This document shows positions 1-7,311 of a DNA stretch of 10,162 nt, one piece after another. The position numbers were made by a program, and so were the translations under genes. Within the stretch, counting starts at the first letter, position 1. Each line of letters begins with the position of its first letter. Location: the NCBI GenBank assembly GCA_022616595.1, contig JAKEEL010000211.1, forward strand, positions 1 to 10,162. The letters run 5' to 3'. The notes below the pieces were generated by a model, which was given only the letters and a program-made list of their open reading frames with translations, ran no database searches and was not told where the DNA came from. This stretch comes from Methylococcaceae bacterium (GTDB lineage Bacteria > Pseudomonadota > Gammaproteobacteria > Methylococcales > UBA1147).

Positions 1-914
1 CGGATCGCAAACCGCCCCGCCAAATGCGGATGCGCCTTGTTGTTCGCGTCCACGAACGGACCGCCCACGATCCATTCGGTGACCTGATCGCCCTGAAGCC
101 AAAGCATCGGAGTCTTGTATTGCAGCATTTTTCTGGCTGAAACGCTGAATTTCTGATCCTTGATTCCGATTTTTACTTCGGCATCGTAGCCGCTCTCGAA
201 AAGGCTCGACAATGCCAATGAGTGATTCCGGGTACCCCCGGAACCAGGAGTCAATTCGAGTGTGATCATTCGGCTCGCATCGATCGACGGAATGACCGCA
301 GAAATTATCCCGTGCCGCAATGATCCATCACGATGCTTCGCCTTTTTATCCAGCTGAATTGATAAACTTTGATCAGTTTCAACAATCCGCGCAGTCAGAC
401 CCTGTTCCTTTTTAACTGCCCCCGGTATGAAAACCTGACCGAATGTTACCGCTGCGTCATTCTGTCGAAGTTCGCCTGTATTCTGAATGACTACACGAAC
501 CGGACTGGATGCGTCAGGAGGATTCGCATGAACGTCAGCAGGTCGAATCAGCGCTGGTTTTGAACTCCCAACCAAGCTTTTTTCGGGCCCTTGACGCGGC
601 AAGGATGCCGACTTCGACTTCGATTGAACAGGTTTCGATTTTCTGTTTGCAGGAACCGGGCGTTCTTTTCGAGGCGACCGATCACCGACCCTTCCGTGGC
701 ATGTACCGCAATTACCCATCTTAACGCTTGCCTTGCCGGGACTGTTATGAGGATTCTTGACCAAGCGCCCATTGACGGAGGCCTCCACATAATCAACGCC
801 CGGTTCCGGGGAGGTTATTTGGATGGTTTCTTTCCCGGGAAGTGACGAACTATACGCGATTATTGCCTGAGAAATAATCAGCAGAAATAAACCAGGCGAA
901 CTTCTTGTACTCAT
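1..914 (-). CDS. Partial exported protein with a CxxCH motif and a RIFT-barrel-like domain (C-terminus beyond left edge)
   Basis: Translating the minus strand from the ATG at 914-912 gives 304 codons with no stop before the window edge. Residues 1-27 look like a signal peptide: a short Arg-containing start, then the hydrophobic stretch GLFLLIISQAIIAY and small residues. Residues 69-73 are CGTCH, the attachment motif of c-type haem. Residues 75-138 form a basic Ser/Lys/Pro/Arg-rich linker. From about residue 139 there is a beta-rich segment (VTFGQVFIPGAV, then KAKHRDGSLRHGIISAVIP, then WLQGDQVTEWIVGGPF). This resembles, from memory, the N-terminal RIFT-barrel domain of PcRGLX/YetA-like polysaccharide-active or exported proteins. 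The start has a weak upstream AGG. The function is unknown; an envelope or extracellular role is inferred. The gene lies 84 bp behind the deacetylase on the same strand. The open frame is certain, the domain name less so. Confidence 0.75.
   Translation of the reverse strand, partial: MSTRSSPGLFLLIISQAIIAYSSSLPGKETIQITSPEPGVDYVEASVNGRLVKNPHNSPGKASVKMGNCGTCHGRVGDRSPRKERPVPANRKSKPVQSKSKSASLPRQGPEKSLVGSSKPALIRPADVHANPPDASSPVRVVIQNTGELRQNDAAVTFGQVFIPGAVKKEQGLTARIVETDQSLSIQLDKKAKHRDGSLRHGIISAVIPSIDASRMITLELTPGSGGTRNHSLALSSLFESGYDAEVKIGIKDQKFSVSARKMLQYKTPMLWLQGDQVTEWIVGGPFVDANNKAHPHLAGRFAI
696..710 (-). other. CxxCH haem-c attachment motif within the partial exported protein
   Basis: The minus strand reads TGC GGT ACA TGC CAC, which is Cys69-Gly-Thr-Cys72-His73 of the exported protein. 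It lies about 40 residues after the predicted signal peptide, in the right compartment for the Ccm system to attach haem. Only one such motif is seen in the 304 residues available, and no distal Met can be assigned. It may be a genuine single-haem site or a chance match. Confidence 0.5.
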
Positions 915-959
915 TCAATATTGCCTAAAGTCCGGGAGCCTTTGGATATTCCCTTCAAA

Positions 960-977
960 CCCGTTCTAATTGACGGG
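960..977 (-). terminator. Weak hairpin after the deacetylase gene
   Basis: CCCGT (960-964) and ACGGG (973-977) can form a 5-bp stem with an 8-nt loop, 22 bases past the deacetylase stop on the minus strand. On that strand the stem is followed only by TTTG, so it is at best a weak or attenuating terminator. Transcription may continue into the exported-protein gene. Confidence 0.25.
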
Positions 978-998
978 ATAATAACCGCTTACGCAATT

Positions 999-1955
999 TT
1001 ATTGATTGGGGCTCCGGTTATCCGTGCGCTTGTGACACAGCATTTCAGACACATGGGCTTTCGTGCTGCTCGCGAGCGCTTTCAGGTTGTAGCCGCCTTC
1101 GAGCGTGGATACGATTCTGCCCGCGCAGTATTGATCCGCGATGTCCAGAAGTTTCCGCGTTACCCAGGCGTAATCGTTATCCGTGAAATTCAAGGATGCT
1201 AGGGGATCTGCGCGATGGGCGTCGAATCCGGCGGAGATCAGCATGATCTCCGGTCTGAATTCATGAAGGGCCGGAAAGATGATTTCATTCATCGATTTTT
1301 GAAATTCGAGGCTGCCGTCGCCGGGCTGCAGCGGCGCGTTGAAAATATTGCCCGCGCCGGTTTCGCTTCGGCGGCCGGTTCCCGGATAAAGCGGCATCTG
1401 ATGCGTTGAGGCATACAGCACGGCCGGTTCATGATAAAAAATCTGCTGGGTCCCGTTGCCGTGGTGCACATCGAAATCGACGATCGCGACCCGACCGATT
1501 CCATACCACCGGCGCGCATGATTCGCGGCGATCGCGACATTGTTGAACAGACAAAATCCCATGGCGCGGTTGGTTTCGGCATGGTGTCCCGGCGGGCGGA
1601 CCGCGCAGAACGCATTATCGGCTTGTCCGGTCATGAGCCTGTCGACCGCATCGCAGACCGCTCCGACCGCATACAGGGCGGCCTCCCCGGAATCCTTGGA
1701 AACCACGGTATCGCCATCGATGTAGCCTATCCCGCGTCGCGGGATCGCGCGAAAGATCCGATCGAACAGTTCTCGAGAATGGACGGCCAGTACCTGATCG
1801 ATATTCCCCTTCGGAGCTTGCCTGCGAGTGAGGTCCTTGAATTCAGGCGCGTCCAGTTCCGATTCGATGCTGCGCAGCCGTTCCGGACACTCGGGATGTC
1901 CAAATCCGGTATCGTGGTCGAGAAAAATCGGATGACTATAGAGTAGCGTGGTCAT
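999..1955 (-). CDS. Histone deacetylase family protein (AcuC/HDAC-like zinc deacetylase)
   Basis: The product is 318 residues, the usual length for bacterial class II HDAC-like amidohydrolases. These cytoplasmic enzymes remove acetyl groups from lysines or from small acetylated amines. The whole arginase/deacetylase fold is represented. The catalytic His pair is in RPPGHHAE (His124, His125). The zinc ligands are Asp162 and His164 in VDFDVHHGNGT and Asp245 in ISAGFDAHRADPL. The transition-state Tyr289 is in LEGGYN. The frame is open to a TTG at 2006, but the ATG at 1955 puts MTTLLYSHPIFLDHDTG at the N-terminus, where the family begins, so that start is preferred. The gene is divergent from acnB across 124 bp and may be followed by the exported-protein gene. 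The family is certain. The substrate is unknown; acetoin-related, polyamine or protein-lysine deacetylation are all possible. Confidence 0.92.
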   Translation of the reverse strand: MTTLLYSHPIFLDHDTGFGHPECPERLRSIESELDAPEFKDLTRRQAPKGNIDQVLAVHSRELFDRIFRAIPRRGIGYIDGDTVVSKDSGEAALYAVGAVCDAVDRLMTGQADNAFCAVRPPGHHAETNRAMGFCLFNNVAIAANHARRWYGIGRVAIVDFDVHHGNGTQQIFYHEPAVLYASTHQMPLYPGTGRRSETGAGNIFNAPLQPGDGSLEFQKSMNEIIFPALHEFRPEIMLISAGFDAHRADPLASLNFTDNDYAWVTRKLLDIADQYCAGRIVSTLEGGYNLKALASSTKAHVSEMLCHKRTDNRSPNQ

Positions 1956-1985
1956 GATGACGCCTGGCGACGTCGAAAAATAAAC

Positions 1986-2017
1986 CTTATCTTTCGGGAT
2001 GACCAAAGTATTGTCAA
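1986..2017 (-). promoter_or_regulatory. Possible promoter for the deacetylase gene
   Basis: On the minus strand there is a perfect TTGACA (2017-2012). Candidate -10 boxes are AAAGAT at 17-bp spacing (1994-1989) or GATAAG at 20-bp spacing (1991-1986). Both are imperfect matches to TATAAT. The site sits 30-60 bases before the preferred ATG at 1955. Confidence 0.3.
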
Positions 2018-2025
2018 TAAAAAAA

Positions 2026-2034
2026 TGCTAGAAT
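2026..2034 (+). promoter_or_regulatory. Possible extended -10 promoter element for acnB
   Basis: TGCTAGAAT has the TGn extension and five of six matches to TATAAT. A start of transcription near 2041 would give a leader of about 39 nt before the acnB ATG. No good -35 is found at 17 bp. The TTGTCA at 2011-2016 is only 12 bp upstream, so an extended -10 or an activator-dependent promoter is the more likely reading. Confidence 0.35.
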
Positions 2035-2079
2035 TTTGCGCTCGGATTTTCACAGTTACAACTTGAGAAAGTGGAAGCG

Positions 2080-4656
2080 ATGTTAGAGAAATACCGTAAA
2101 CATGTCGAAGAACGCGCCGCTCTCGGCGTTGTCCCCAAACCGCTGGATGCGGGGCAGACCGCCCGTCTGGTTGAATTGATCAAAGATCCGCCGGCCGGAG
2201 ACGAGGACTTTCTTCTGGATCTGCTGACCGACCGGGTTCCGCCCGGAGTCGATGAAGCGGCCTATGTGAAAGCGGGATTTCTCAAGGCCATCGCGAAAAA
2301 GGAAGCGCGTTCGCCGATTCTGGATGGCCGCCGCGCGGTGGAACTGCTCGGAACTATGTTGGGAGGTTACAACGTTGCGCCCTTGGTCGATCTGCTCGAT
2401 GATCAGGATCTGGCGCCGGCCGCGGCTAGGGCTCTGTCGCATACGCTTTTGATCTTCGATGCATTCCACGATGTCGAGGAAAAATCCAAGACCGGCAATC
2501 GGCACGCGCAACAGGTGATCGAATCGTGGGCGAACGCCGAATGGTTCACGAGCCAGCCCAAGGTTCCGGAAAAACTGACCGCCACGGTATTCAAGGTGAT
2601 CGGTGAAACCAACACCGACGATCTTTCCCCGGCGCCGGACGCTTGGTCGCGTCCGGATATCCCGCTGCACGCGAAGGCGATGTTGAAGATGCCGCGCGAG
2701 GGGATCACCAACGCCGAGCAGCAGATCGGCGAACTGAAAAAGAAAGGCTATCCCGTGGCTTATGTCGGCGACGTGGTCGGGACCGGCTCGTCCAGAAAAT
2801 CCGCCACCAATTCGGTATTGTGGTACATGGGCGAGGATATTCCCTATGTGCCGAACAAGCGGACCGGGGGCATCTGTATCGGCGGCAAGATCGCTCCGAT
2901 TTTTTTCAACACGATGGAGGACTCCGGGGCGCTCCCGTTCGAATGCGATGTGACCTCGATGAACATGGGGGACGTGATCGATATTTTTCCGTATGCGGGC
3001 AAGGTCGCGCGTCACGATTCGAATCAGGTGATCGCAGAATTTCAGCTCAAGACCGATGTGCTGCTCGACGAAGTCCAGGCAGGCGGCCGGATTCCATTGA
3101 TCGTCGGGCGCGGCCTGACCGAACGGGCGCGCCGTTCCCTGGGACTGTCTCCGTCCCCGGTATTCCGGCGCCCGGATCCGGTCGCCGACACCGGCAAGGG
3201 TTATACGCTGGCGCAAAAAATGGTCGGCAGGGCCTGCGGCGTGGAAGGCATACGCCCCGGAACCTATTGCGAACCGCACATGACCACGGTCGGCTCGCAG
3301 GATACCACAGGGCCGATGACCCGCGATGAATTGAAGGACCTTGCCTGTCTGGGCTTTTCCGCGGATCTGGTCATGCAGTCGTTCTGCCACACCGCGGCCT
3401 ACCCGAAACCCGTGGATATCGAGACCCAGCACACCCTGCCCGATTTCATCATGAACCGCGGCGGGGTTTCGTTGCGTCCCGGTGACGGGATCATCCATTC
3501 CTGGTTGAACCGCATGTTGTTGCCGGACACGGTCGGAACCGGCGGGGATTCGCACACCCGTTTTCCGATCGGAATTTCGTTTCCGGCGGGCTCCGGCCTG
3601 GTCGCGTTCGCGGCGGCCACCGGCGTGATGCCTTTGGATATGCCGGAATCGGTCCTGGTGCGTTTCAAGGGCGAATTACAGCCCGGAATCACGCTTCGGG
3701 ATCTGGTCAACGCGATTCCCTACGCGGCGATTCAGCGTGGCCTGCTCACGGTCGACAAAAAGGGCAAGAAGAATGTCTTCTCGGGCCGCATCCTGGAGAT
3801 CGAGGGATTGCCGGACCTCAAAGTCGAGCAGGCCTTCGAGATTTCCGATGCCTCGGCCGAGCGTTCCGCAGGAGGCTGCACGATCCGGCTCAGCGAGGAA
3901 CCGATCCGGGAATATCTGACATCCAACGTCGTGATGCTGAAGTGGATGATCGCGGAAGGTTACGGGGATGCCCGGACCATCCAGCGCCGCATCAACGAGA
4001 TGGAACAATGGCTCGCGAATCCGGTCCTGATGGAGCCCGATCCCGATGCGGAATATTTCGAAGTGATCGAGATCGACCTCAATCAAATCAAGGAACCCTT
4101 GCTGGCCTGTCCGAATGACCCGGACGATGTCAAGCCGCTTTCCGAAGTCGCGGGTACCGCGATCGATGAAGTGTTCATCGGTTCCTGCATGACCAATATC
4201 GGACATTTTCGCGCGGCCGGGAAACTCTTGGACCGCTTCAACAAGGTCCTGCCGACCCGCTTGTGGATCTGCCCGCCGACGAAAATGGACGAAGCTCAGC
4301 TCATGGAAGAGGGTTATTACAGTATTTACGGGAAATCCGGCGCGCGCACCGAAATGCCTGGATGCTCGCTGTGCATGGGCAACCAGGCCAGGGTAAGAGA
4401 GAATTCCACGGTGGTCTCGACTTCAACCCGTAACTTTCCAAACCGTCTCGGTACCGGGGCCAATGTATTTCTGGCGTCGGCCGAACTTGCGGTCGTGTGT
4501 TCGATCCTGGGCAGGATTCCGTCGGTCGCGGAATACCTGGAATATGCGCGCCATATCGACACCCTGGCGGCCGATACCTACCGTTATCTGAATTTCGACC
4601 AGATCGAGGCCTATCGCAGGATTGCCGATTCGCTGGTTCTGAAGGAAGCGGTGTAA
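2080..4656 (+). CDS. acnB: Aconitate hydratase B (bifunctional aconitase / 2-methylisocitrate dehydratase)
   Basis: This cytoplasmic TCA-cycle enzyme interconverts citrate and isocitrate through cis-aconitate using a [4Fe-4S] cluster. AcnB enzymes also dehydrate/hydrate 2-methylcitrate derivatives, and the apo-form can bind mRNA. The 858-residue product closely follows E. coli AcnB (865 residues) from MLEKYRKHVEERAA at the start to DTYRYLNFDQIEAY near the end. Its order is an N-terminal HEAT-like domain (about 1-160), a swivel domain carrying GETNTDDLSPAPDAWSRPDI and GDVVGTGSSRKSATNS, then the catalytic domains. The cluster ligands are Cys703 (FIGSCMTNIGHF), Cys762 and Cys765 (PGCSLCMGNQ). 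The frame opens at a GTG at 2071, but the ATG at 2080 matches the family N-terminus and has GGAAG/GAGAAAG just upstream. No terminator is visible before the next gene, 101 bp downstream. Confidence 0.98.
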   Translation: MLEKYRKHVEERAALGVVPKPLDAGQTARLVELIKDPPAGDEDFLLDLLTDRVPPGVDEAAYVKAGFLKAIAKKEARSPILDGRRAVELLGTMLGGYNVAPLVDLLDDQDLAPAAARALSHTLLIFDAFHDVEEKSKTGNRHAQQVIESWANAEWFTSQPKVPEKLTATVFKVIGETNTDDLSPAPDAWSRPDIPLHAKAMLKMPREGITNAEQQIGELKKKGYPVAYVGDVVGTGSSRKSATNSVLWYMGEDIPYVPNKRTGGICIGGKIAPIFFNTMEDSGALPFECDVTSMNMGDVIDIFPYAGKVARHDSNQVIAEFQLKTDVLLDEVQAGGRIPLIVGRGLTERARRSLGLSPSPVFRRPDPVADTGKGYTLAQKMVGRACGVEGIRPGTYCEPHMTTVGSQDTTGPMTRDELKDLACLGFSADLVMQSFCHTAAYPKPVDIETQHTLPDFIMNRGGVSLRPGDGIIHSWLNRMLLPDTVGTGGDSHTRFPIGISFPAGSGLVAFAAATGVMPLDMPESVLVRFKGELQPGITLRDLVNAIPYAAIQRGLLTVDKKGKKNVFSGRILEIEGLPDLKVEQAFEISDASAERSAGGCTIRLSEEPIREYLTSNVVMLKWMIAEGYGDARTIQRRINEMEQWLANPVLMEPDPDAEYFEVIEIDLNQIKEPLLACPNDPDDVKPLSEVAGTAIDEVFIGSCMTNIGHFRAAGKLLDRFNKVLPTRLWICPPTKMDEAQLMEEGYYSIYGKSGARTEMPGCSLCMGNQARVRENSTVVSTSTRNFPNRLGTGANVFLASAELAVVCSILGRIPSVAEYLEYARHIDTLAADTYRYLNFDQIEAYRRIADSLVLKEAV

Positions 4657-4757
4657 CCCCGACAGTGATTGCCCGGCCCTTCCGATGATGGGAGGAACTC
4701 AATCCTTGCCGCGGAGCCCGGCCCAATCAACGTGCCGGAAGAGGAACCGGGAGCGAT

Positions 4758-5576
4758 TTGTCCTTGGCGGAATCTCCGGTGAACACGGTATTTGAGCTGG
4801 CGTCGGGCTGCCTTCATGCGCGTTCCGTCGAAGAAAAACTCGATCGGACCGCGTGCGCTTTCGCTCTGATGGGAAAGGAACAGATCGACTACTCTCCAAA
4901 CTGGGAACCCTTGCCGATATCGGCCACGGTGTTTCCGCTTCTCCCGGAACTGGTTGAGCCAAAAAACTTGCCGCGCCGCAGCCTCGCTTCCGAGAGTGGC
5001 AGGATCGCATTATTGCATTCGCTTGCACATATCGAATTCTACGCAATTCACCTCGCTTGGGATATCCTGTATCGGTTTCGCGGGCTTCCCGCGGAATTTT
5101 ACCAGGACTGGCTCTCAGTCGCGGCCGAGGAAGCGCTGCATTTTTCCATGCTTCGGGCACGCCTCCGGCAACTGGGTTCGGACTACGGACATCTGACCGC
5201 CCATCGCGGCCTGTGGGACGTCGCGACCGATACGGCCGGGGATGTGCTCGCGCGTCTGGCCCTGGTTCCGAGGACTCTGGAAGCCCGCGGTTTGGATGTC
5301 ACGCCGGGCATGATCGACAAACTGCTACAGGTTGAAGATACCGAAAGCGCCGACATTCTGAGCCGAATTTTAAAGGATGAAGTCGGCCATGTCGCGATCG
5401 GGTCCCTCTGGTTTAAAACCATCTGCGCGCAACGCGGCCTGGATCCGGAAACGACTTATTTCGAACTGCTGCGACGCCTCCTGAAAGGGAAGATCCATGG
5501 CCCGATCAATTTCGAATTACGCAGACGGGCCGGCTTCGAAGAAGCTGAATTGTACCGATTAGCGAACAGGACATAA
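4758..5576 (+). CDS. DUF455 family ferritin-like protein
   Basis: The 272-residue, mostly helical product matches the DUF455 family, a ferritin-like group thought to carry a di-metal site in a four-helix bundle. Visible candidate metal ligands are Glu93 in AHIEFYAIHLAW, Glu124/Glu125 and His128 in VAAEEALHFSML, and Glu208 and His211 in LKDEVGHVAIG. The two ExxH motifs are typical of diiron carboxylate proteins. The reaction is unknown; some relatives are annotated by distant similarity to the tRNA hydroxylase MiaE. The frame has no ATG near its beginning. The TTG at 4758, with GGGAG five bases upstream, is the best start; TTG 4764 and GTG 4779 are alternatives. It follows acnB by 101 bp on the same strand with no evident terminator, so cotranscription is possible. 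It converges with hydrolase 1, with only 18 bp between stop codons. Confidence 0.85.
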   Translation: MSLAESPVNTVFELASGCLHARSVEEKLDRTACAFALMGKEQIDYSPNWEPLPISATVFPLLPELVEPKNLPRRSLASESGRIALLHSLAHIEFYAIHLAWDILYRFRGLPAEFYQDWLSVAAEEALHFSMLRARLRQLGSDYGHLTAHRGLWDVATDTAGDVLARLALVPRTLEARGLDVTPGMIDKLLQVEDTESADILSRILKDEVGHVAIGSLWFKTICAQRGLDPETTYFELLRRLLKGKIHGPINFELRRRAGFEEAELYRLANRT

Positions 5577-5594
5577 CCATCCGAAATCGATCGG

Positions 5595-6470
5595 TCAGGG
5601 TAGCTTCGCGATCCAATCCAATGTTAGGGCCGCAACCTGATCACGCCACTGCCGGGTCGAAAAGGTATGATCGGCCTGTTCCAGCGTATGGTGCGTAACC
5701 CGGTTCTGTTCGGATAATATTCGCTGCCATCCACTGGAGCGGCTAACCAGATCCTGGAACGCATCCGCGGTCAAATCCCGGCCGCTCAAAATCAACAGGA
5801 TCGGATATCCGAATCGCGCGAGTGACTTCCGCATCCGTTCGGGAAAGGGTACTGAGCTTTCCCCCGAAATCGCTGTTTGTCTGGAGCCAAAAAGGTTGGC
5901 GATCGTACGCGTGAAAGACAGCATGGAATCCCGGTATTCGAAGCGGCCGTACAATATTTTCCGCCACACTTCGCAATCGAAAATTTTCCGGACATAATAG
6001 TGCTTCAGATAAGCTTGGGCTTCGCTTGTGACAGTGAGTGTGTCGGGATTCAATAACACCAGCCCCTTAACCCTTGAATCCTGAAACGCATAAAACATCG
6101 CTGCCGAAGCCGCGTCGCACAGACCCCAGATGATGACTTTATCGATCGTCGGCTGCCATTCGATCATCGCGTCGATTGCGCGGCGAATATCGCGGTCGAT
6201 ATCCTGGAAGGACCGCGGGGATCCTGTGGCATCCCCGATACCACGATAGTCGAATCGCATCACTGGAATCCGATTGGCCGCAAGCGAGCGAGCAAGCAGC
6301 ACGAACTGCCGGTGACTGCCGACCCTGGTTTGGGGGCCACCGACCACAATCAGAACACCATATCCAGAAGCCGCGTGTACGTTATGCAAGATACCGTATA
6401 AATGCTCGCCGTCGCATTCGAACGCGAACGGGATTTCTTCGGGCATCTCAGTTTCTTGAGCGGAGTTCAT
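5595..6470 (-). CDS. Exosortase A system-associated hydrolase 1 (alpha/beta hydrolase)
   Basis: This is an alpha/beta hydrolase of the type found in XrtA (EpsH/PEP-CTERM) exopolysaccharide loci (the hydrolase 1 family, TIGR03100 from memory). The oxyanion region IVVGGPQTRVGSHRQF and the MRFDYRGIGDATG segment are clear. The nucleophile elbow reads WGLCDAAS, so Cys118 takes the place of the usual Ser. Asp232 (SGRDLTAD) and His268 (EQADHTFS) complete a likely Cys-Asp-His triad, as in dienelactone hydrolase. The substrate is unknown; action on an acyl thioester carried by the neighbouring ACP is an inference. Two starts are possible. ATG 6470 overlaps hydrolase 2 by 23 nt. ATG 6446 gives MPEEIPFAFECDGE, falls just after the hydrolase 2 stop and fits the family N-terminus better; with it the protein has 283 residues. 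Residue numbers here count from 6470. Confidence 0.88.
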   Translation of the reverse strand: MNSAQETEMPEEIPFAFECDGEHLYGILHNVHAASGYGVLIVVGGPQTRVGSHRQFVLLARSLAANRIPVMRFDYRGIGDATGSPRSFQDIDRDIRRAIDAMIEWQPTIDKVIIWGLCDAASAAMFYAFQDSRVKGLVLLNPDTLTVTSEAQAYLKHYYVRKIFDCEVWRKILYGRFEYRDSMLSFTRTIANLFGSRQTAISGESSVPFPERMRKSLARFGYPILLILSGRDLTADAFQDLVSRSSGWQRILSEQNRVTHHTLEQADHTFSTRQWRDQVAALTLDWIAKLP

Positions 6471-7311
6471 GGCTGATGATGCACTCAGTGGTTTTTTGCA
6501 GCAAAGCGGGGACTGTCGCGATTTCCTGGGTACTCCAGAATGATGGGCCGCAGACTAGCTCCGTTTCAACCGACAACCCTTTTTCCTGCATTGCAGAGAC
6601 CCATTCACGGTTTGCAGCAGAGCTTGGTTTTCCGGGCTCTGAAACCAGTTCGAACAGATGAATTTTTTCGAAGGGAACGGCTTCGAATTGAGCCAGACGC
6701 AGTTTCATGAGCGGATTGACCAGTTCCGGTCCCAGATCATAGCCGGCGACTTCAACGGAATATCCGTTGAGCAGCCGGTCGCGAAGCTCCGAGGTAGTTT
6801 CAGATTTGCTGTCTGCTTCGCTTGCGAACAAGGCCGAGGCAACCCGTAGTCGAAGGAACTGCATGATCAGGTTGTGACCGCTCAGGGCGGGCTGCCACAG
6901 GATAAGATTCTCAAAACGGTGCTTGCCGCGCGCCGCAAAATCCATCGCGAGCAAAGCGCCCATGCGCAATCCCCACAAACTGATTCGCTCGATCCCGCGG
7001 TTCCTGAGCCAGCGGCAGGCGGCAGCGAGGTCTTCGAGCCAAAGATCCCAGCGGGCTTCGCCGAAATCTCCCTCGCTGTCGCCGGTTCCGAACAGATCGA
7101 AAATCAACGCACCGACGCCGTGTCGGGCCAATTCGACCGACTGCAGAGAAACCATCCTGCGCGCCTTGTTCATTTCTTCGGCGAAGGCCGGCACATGAAC
7201 GATTACCCGGCGGCTGGCTGCCTTGGAAGATGGGGGATAAAAAATCGCAAATAATTTACCGGCCGGCCCTTCCAGGAAGAAGGGCCGGGGCTCTCCGACC
7301 CGCTCATGCAT
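6448..7311 (-). CDS. Exosortase A system-associated hydrolase 2 (alpha/beta hydrolase fold, probably non-classical)
   Basis: This 287-residue protein belongs to the second alpha/beta hydrolase family that accompanies hydrolase 1 in XrtA loci (TIGR03101 from memory). Recognisable parts are the N-terminal PRPFFLEGPAGKLFAIFYPP, VHVPAFAEEMNKARRM, and ALIFDLFGTGDSEGDF. The elbow reads WGLRMGAL, so Arg116 stands where a nucleophile should be. The C-terminal CGPSFWSTQEI has no catalytic His. The protein may therefore be an acyl-binding or scaffolding partner, not a hydrolase. The open frame extends upstream to 7398, but the ATG at 7311 overlaps the ACP stop by 8 nt (GATGCATGA) and gives the family N-terminus. 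Translational coupling to ACP is likely, because no Shine-Dalgarno is visible. Confidence 0.88.
   Translation of the reverse strand: MHERVGEPRPFFLEGPAGKLFAIFYPPSSKAASRRVIVHVPAFAEEMNKARRMVSLQSVELARHGVGALIFDLFGTGDSEGDFGEARWDLWLEDLAAACRWLRNRGIERISLWGLRMGALLAMDFAARGKHRFENLILWQPALSGHNLIMQFLRLRVASALFASEADSKSETTSELRDRLLNGYSVEVAGYDLGPELVNPLMKLRLAQFEAVPFEKIHLFELVSEPGKPSSAANREWVSAMQEKGLSVETELVCGPSFWSTQEIATVPALLQKTTECIISHELRSRN

Noticed and set aside
548..796. Short minus-strand open frame (82 codons) inside the exported-protein region
   Set aside because: It is another frame of the 304-codon exported-protein gene, which has a signal peptide and continuous coding to the edge.
1431..1946. A 171-codon plus-strand open frame opposite the deacetylase
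   Set aside because: It lies within the deacetylase, which has every catalytic motif; the antisense product has no recognisable feature.
2083..3555. A 490-codon open frame on the minus strand inside acnB
   Set aside because: It is antisense to a fully conserved acnB. Its His/Arg/Asp-rich composition is what an anti-sense frame of a GC-rich gene produces, and no family motif is seen.
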